Shown: positions 59,201 to 64,000 of the stretch, one piece after another
How positions within the stretch are numbered: position 1 is the first letter of the stretch
How the letters are laid out: every line of letters begins with the position of its first letter
Source: Gigantopelta aegis
Lineage: Eukaryota > Mollusca > Gastropoda > Neomphalida > Peltospiridae
Direction of reading: 5' to 3'
DNA: 64,000 bases
Assembly: GCF_016097555.1 (NCBI RefSeq)
Contig: NC_054708.1
Location: 7,470,160 to 7,534,159 of the forward strand
Notes under the pieces: generated by a model
Database searches by the model: none
Seen by the model: the letters and a program-made list of their open reading frames with translations, nothing else
Told to the model about the DNA's origin: nothing
Made by a program: the position numbers and the translations under genes

Positions 59201-62200
59201 ATTCCAGCCCGAGGGACAAAATGTTTTTATGAGGGACGAGGTTTACAGAGGTCAATTTTTTGTTTTGACATTTTGCTTTTTTATAGAATACTCTTCAAGA
59301 TGTAACATATTATAAAAGTAAATGTAAATAATTTGCAGATTTTATTAAGTTCATAGGCTTTCTTGTTCATGACAGTAATCATATTTTATTATTTAAATTG
59401 CAGTTTATCTGGAGTAGAAAATGTAAAAATGCAAAAACTACAAAAGAAGACCCTTAGTAAGCTTGCTTGTCGATTGATGAAGTTGTTCCAGATACCATAT
59501 GGTAAGAAGGAAGTTTTTGTCGAGATGTTTTTTTTCTGTGTATCTACCATATTCTAAGCATGTATGTGGTTATCTTTATTTTCCATCTAACAGAGTTTAA
59601 GAGCATAAAACATTTGAGTAGTAATTGGTTGATTTTTGTTTAACTATGTAAGCAAGCAAAATGTAACACTGTAATTAACAATGTTAACGGAATTAGGTTT
59701 TTGGTGAATTAATTATAAATATAATCCCTAAACTTAACTTTAATTCTTGTTTAGTGATTTAACAAAGGACAGAGTAAACTGTTTACAGTAAAGCAAGTGT
59801 AACAGTTAAACCATAACTTTCTTGATTAGTTATGTATCGGCTTTTTGTGGGTATTCCAAAGAGGATGGTTTGCTTTGATTACATCAGATGTTCCATGTAC
59901 CTTACATGTCTCTTTGACAATAAAATGTATGTTATGTTAGACGCAAGACAGACATAGTTTAAAACGTGCTGATGTTACATTACTTTCCTTGTTTTACAGT
60001 GCCAAATAACAAGGGTTAGTGCCTTTAAATACGCTATTTAATATATGTATATATTCACTGTTCTAGAGGTGTGTCCTAATATTTCTAATGCTCGAGGACT
60101 GGGAGCATTGAAGTATCTGATGTACAAGAAGTATATCGAGGTTGGTTCTATATTTATACCAGGTCCTATAGATAGTGCTACATGCTAACTAGTACATTCA
60201 CATTTTTCTGTCTGTCTATATTTACATCCTTTATTTCAGTATTTGTCCACTACTTAGATAACATCCATTCCATTTCTATGTAGCCCAACATTGATCAAGC
60301 TGTACATTTCTGATATTTTCAACCTCGTGTGTTATGGGTACATAATGTCTCAGTGTATGTTTTACCTCATTTATTTAAATGTTCATTATCTTTTTTGTTG
60401 CATGGAGTGTAGAAAATGTGGAATCCATTTCATTTGATATAACCTGTTACAACCATCTATGGTGTCCTAATTTTAAAGGAATTATTTCGCAGTGGTTTTG
60501 GACTGGGTTTTTTCCTTCAGGTTTGATCATTTTTGCTTAGATTTTTAAAAACCAAGAAACTACATTCCCGTATAATCACTCAAAATGCATTGCTGAGAAT
60601 GTAAAATGTTAATGATATTGGGAGAAGAAATCCATTAATATGCCTCCAACGTGTACCACATTTATCATCTTTGAACACTTGGTTTTCGAAAGTATATATT
60701 AAACTGATGTTAAATACCAACATTATATCTATTAATTAACCAGTATAATTGTGGAACATCTTTTGTTTTGTAATTCAGAAAAGTTTTGGGTCTGGAAGCT
60801 GGGATGAAATGATTCAGGTTAGTGTATGACTTGTTTTTGATGTTATGTGAAGTAAACTAGAGGTTAATGGCAGTCAAACTAATGCATTGTTTTAGCCATT
60901 AAAAGGAATATCCTCAGTTTGTAGCCTTTTAAACTTTTTTTTTTGCAAATAAAATATTTTTACAGGATTAAACTTACAATTTTACTAAGAATATGAATAT
61001 CTCTATAATCAATGCATTTCTGGACATTTTAACATTTAGTACATACAAATTTATTATTTGTTCCAACAATCAAACTAAATTTGAAATAATTCAGCCAAAG
61101 GTTATAACAAATTTAATTAATGTATTTATCAAATTAAATGTAATGCTTTATACTTAAAACATTATTTTACCATGTCATGTTAGTATAAAACATGTCATGG
61201 TAAGATAATGTTTTAAAAAAGAGGAAAAAGCAGGATGTGTGTTTATTTATGCAGGGCTCACACTGGAAAAAACTTTGTTTTAGCCAATTTTTACATATGT
61301 AGTTTTCCCTTTTAAATAATGTTTTAAAAGTGGCTAATTAAAAATAAATAAAAATTAACCAAATGCTAAGTGTTGTAGCCACCTTGAATAAAAATTAGCA
61401 ATTGGCTAATTTTGCCATGGACAGGGTGAGCCTGTTATAAATGTCTTAATTAACCAAGTCCTTCCGTTGACTTGATGTTTTCTGCATATTTACTTGATGT
61501 TTTCTGCATATTTACTTGATGTTTTCCGCATGATGTTTTCCGCATATTTACTTGATGTTTTCTGCATATTTACTTGATGTTTTCCACATGTTTACTTGAT
61601 ATTTTCCACGTAGTTACTTGATGTTTTCCACGTAGTTACTTGCATGTTTTCCACATATTTACTTGATGTTTTTCACATATTTACTTGATGTTTTCCACAT
61701 ATTTACTTGCATGTCAGTCTGCCGTTGGGTCGAGTGCATATCTCCGGCAGCAGTTGGTGGAGCAGATCATGTGTTACAACGACCTCACTGAGGCCGCCAA
61801 GTGGGCCAACTACTACAACCTGGAGGATTCCTCCCTGCCAGTGCCGGTACGAGAAGCCAGGGCCAGACTCGCTCAGTATGTAGCTTTAAACATTTGTCTC
61901 AAAATACACATAATCTTCTTGTGGTAATGTAAAAGTGTATGTTCCAAAAGTTAAACTAGATAATCAGGCCTTAATTTACAACTGAAAAAGTAAAAGAATG
62001 ACTTCTTCATACCCAAAAGAAAAGAGAGAAGTGTGATAAAGACGGGTGAAGTGAACGTTTATCAGTTCATTTTGTAATATTTCGTCATGTTCCGCGTTTA
62101 TTTGGAAACGCTCCCAATTAGACTCTTGGTTTGAATCGTAATATTTCATTATCAAACATCATTACTTCCAGTAATAAAATTTAAACAAAACAATTAAATA

Positions 62201-64000
62201 TTTTCATTAAAATGTGATAGTATTAAAGAAATGATAATATGTCATTGTTACTTCAATATCAAAGTAATAATGAGTATTTTCTGTCATTACTGAAATGATT
62301 GTGACTGAAAATGAACAATGCTTGACTGGTCACTGCAAATGGGCATGACATGTGTTGATGTACAGTCAGGCACCAAAGTAAAACCACGGACTGAGAAGGT
62401 CTTACGAGAGCTGTGGCACTACACAAGTCAGGGTCTTGATGTCTTTTGTGTTAGTTTGCTTTTGAAATCGGATTAGGTCCAAAATACAACAACAACTTCT
62501 CACTGCTGTTAATAGAGAAAACTTCATTTCACAGGTTAGATTAGGGCCTGGATAATGCAAGCAATATTAATCTTTCTGGATGTTTAAAAGCAAGTATTAA
62601 AGCTGAGTTGTGAATGTTTTAGACTGAAGCCTGATGAGCCGGTTCCGAGTCTGACATTCAATGAGGGCGATGAGAACTGGGATGACGAGTGTATTCCCCA
62701 GGAGGAGATGGACAAACACTACCACAGTCTGGCCGTCACGCTGGACCAGGTGACCATCATCGACACCAAACAGAAACTCAAGACGTGTGTCCAGCATCTG
62801 ACAGTGGTCAGTGTTAAACACATTCCAGGGATTTATACAGGCATTCTGTGGGTCAGAACATAGGGCAAAACAAAGTGGCATTGAAATTTCCCAATTTTTG
62901 TACTAAAAGTTCCCAATATATATATTTACTTTTGTCTGTTAAATTAATTTAACAGTGGTGTACTGCATCGTTTAGTGGCTTGAAAACATATCCCAAGTAT
63001 GATTTACTCACATTAATTTTCACAATCCCACCAGACATAAGATCCTGGTGACGTATTCCACATATATTCCTGCATTCCTTCTTTCTAAATTGATGAGAAA
63101 ACATTTCTAAAAAAAAAAGTATGTTTGTAATAACCAACTATCTTGTGAAAATTATTAAATAGACTTTAATATTTTCAGTCCTTTTTCTTTTTCAAAAATA
63201 TTTTCTTGGTTTAAAAAAAGCAGAAAATAACACACAAAAATTAACGTAATTACTAATCACATTCATATGCTAGTTTTGAATAATTTTGTTCAAATTTACC
63301 TAAAAAATTGTAATTTACTAGCACCAGTTCTCTTATTTTTGGAGTGAAAAAGAGCAGTAAAGTGATTGGGGTATCTGGTTAAAGGGATCTGACATTTAGA
63401 TACTCGCAGATTATAGTATGTACTTATGAATATTTATTAAAAGTGAGTTTCAAATTTGTCCGGTAGTTAACAAAACTACTAAACATTACATGTTGAATGT
63501 TGTAAGAATGAAGATGTCTACCGATTTGTTTTTCTTTCAGCCCGGCACTGTTATTGGGATTGATTCTGAATGGAGGCCTGCTTTTGCCAATACGCCTGCA
63601 AGGTATGTGTCGTATGTGAACCTGGTGGCAGTATATTTAATATGATTAATAATAGCACTGTCATCACAGGCATATGGGATGATACTTTATGAAAAAAAAT
63701 TCCCTTGAAATTGGGGGGAGAAAGAGACAGACAGACAGACAGACAGAGACGGACAGAGAGAGAGAGAGAGAGAGACAGACAGGAATAGGTGTGTGGCAGG
63801 GAGATGGTTTCAAGGAGAAAATGGCTAGTGAAGCGATAGTGATTGATTGCAACTATTCAGTTTGGCACTGTGTTATCCCTTTTATACCCAGCTAAACTTA
63901 TTACTGTTCTATTTATTTTAATTTTAAAACAACTTATCCAAAAACTATAGAGCTGAAATGGTTAAAAGATGTCTGGCACATCACTTAGTATTTACTTAAT
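56227..64000 (+). CDS. EXD3: EXD3 (mut-7/Nibbler-like 3'-5' exonuclease), partial at both ends
   Basis: EXD3 is the animal homologue of worm mut-7 and fly Nibbler, DEDDy 3'-5' exonucleases that trim small-RNA 3' ends (family knowledge). Exons: 56227-56930 (704 nt), 57898-57951, 58765-58904, 59404-59501, 60067-60140, 60779-60817, 61718-61875, 62623-62806, 63541-63602; phases agree throughout. The N-terminal helical region is shown by QCISKLQLQSEFTMEE, LPLILQDKVNVVEDYLAG, CPNISNARGLGALKYLMYKK, EKSFGSGSWDEMIQ and AAKWANYYNLEDSSLP, each aligning with remembered human EXD3 blocks. The exonuclease domain starts in the last exon with PGTVIGIDSEWRPAF, whose IDSEW carries motif I Asp and Glu. Motifs II and III lie beyond the window. 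The first exon is open upstream of ATG 56376 to the acceptor TTTTTCAG at 56226 in phase 1, so translation probably starts in an earlier unrecognised exon. Confidence 0.9.
56950..57125 (+). repeat. Interspersed repeat, copy 2, in EXD3 intron
   Basis: GGAACATTTTGTTCAGTATC, ACATTGCGATTCGCTATGCA and GATCTCTACACAATTTTTTA; second copy of 55,715-55,865. It begins just after the exon's donor site. Confidence 0.7.
58236..58332. mobile_element. Short MITE of the GGGCC type in EXD3 intron
   Basis: Left GGACCAAATTTACGAAGTCTG-like end (GACCAAATTTACGAAGTC) and right CTTCGTAAATTCGGCCC are inverted copies. About 97 bp. Confidence 0.7.
58365..58631 (+). repeat. SINE, head A + tail 2, internally deleted, with TSD
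   Basis: Head GGGGCGAGACGTAGCCCAGT and B-box-like GGATCGATCC, then a body lacking the CCAGTGCACCACGACTGG part, and a shortened tail 2 ending AAATAAACCATTTTCTGCC. It is flanked by TCTTCCATTAATT (58352-58364 and 58632-58644), an exact 13-bp duplication. Confidence 0.93.
58969..59143. mobile_element. Pogo/Tigger-like MITE with TA target
   Basis: CAGTGAAACTCCTTTAAACC at the left; the right end reverse complement is CAGTGAAACCTGTGAAAACC. TA on both sides (58967-58968, 59144-59145). Internal TCCGGTT and CCGGTTTAGAGAGG words are typical of pogo-type MITEs in animals. 175 bp, in an EXD3 intron. Confidence 0.85.
60000..60014 (+). other. Possible 15-nt microexon of EXD3
   Basis: CTTGTTTTACAG precedes TGCCAAATAACAAGG, followed by GTTAGTG. 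It fits the phase of both neighbours (phase 1 in, phase 1 out) and would add VPNNK between PY and E without a frame change. The human protein has no counterpart at this place, so it is optional or accidental. Confidence 0.3.
61255..61434. mobile_element. Possible hAT MITE in EXD3 intron
   Basis: CAGGGCTCACACTGG at the left and GGACAGGGTGAGCCTG at the right are imperfect inverted ends. Flanks TTATTTATG and TTATAAATG may be a decayed duplication. Confidence 0.5.
61469..61712. repeat. 22-bp minisatellite abutting an EXD3 splice acceptor
   Basis: About eleven copies of ACTTGATGTTTTCTGCATAT followed by TT, with variants (CCACATATTT, CCACGTAGTT). The last unit runs into CTTGCATGTCAG, the acceptor of the exon at 61,718. 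Confidence 0.92.
63726..63784. repeat. (GACA)n and (GA)n microsatellite
   Basis: GACAGACAGACAGACAGAGA followed by (GA)n in the intron after the last listed EXD3 exon. Confidence 0.93.

Overview
The window looks like nuclear DNA of a mollusc, most likely a gastropod. It is AT-rich, with spliced genes that have small exons and introns of hundreds to thousands of bases. It is packed with SINE-like repeats whose wording (cores such as AACGACGCACTCAACACATT or GATCCCTTGCTACTAAT) I recognise from memory as typical of molluscan genomes. No bacterial-type gene layout, rRNA or functional tRNA was seen.

Layout. From 1 to about 38,000 I find no host gene. This part holds SINEs of several kinds, MITEs and foldback elements, microsatellites, a 2.7-kb satellite block (7,855-10,565) built from two related units of 51 and 41 bp, and a 20-bp minisatellite interrupted by a 200-N assembly gap (18,868-20,475). 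A long inverted repeat at 35,384-37,508 carries a stack of SINEs in its loop.

From 38,060 on there are three recognisable genes. DSN1 (38,060-46,389, + strand, nine exons) is a subunit of the MIS12 kinetochore complex. DPM2 (47,929-49,508, - strand, three coding exons) is the small membrane subunit of dolichol-phosphate-mannose synthase, and its 3' end faces that of DSN1. EXD3, the mut-7/Nibbler-like 3'-5' exonuclease (56,227 to beyond 63,602, + strand), has its 5' start not identified, and its 3' part runs off the window just after the first exonuclease motif. Coding phases agree across every intron I assigned. The three genes work in unrelated processes (chromosome segregation, ER glycosylation, small-RNA or RNA trimming), so their proximity is not evidence of a shared pathway.

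Between DPM2 and EXD3 lie a GC-rich intronless reading frame of 362 codons that I cannot assign (52,562-53,650) and the C-terminal remnant of a MULE-type transposase (54,137-54,520).

The most striking features are modular. The SINEs combine two tRNA-like heads with two tails in all four combinations, all present here. Several elements have readable target-site duplications: 8 bp for a hAT MITE, 9 bp for a MITE inside the satellite, TA for mariner- and pogo-like MITEs, and 13 bp for a retroposed element. I did not find a convincing new gene system; the best leads are the unknown ORF, a PIF-like element carrying a zinc-finger exon in a DSN1 intron, the SINE-filled palindrome and a possible in-frame 15-nt microexon in EXD3.
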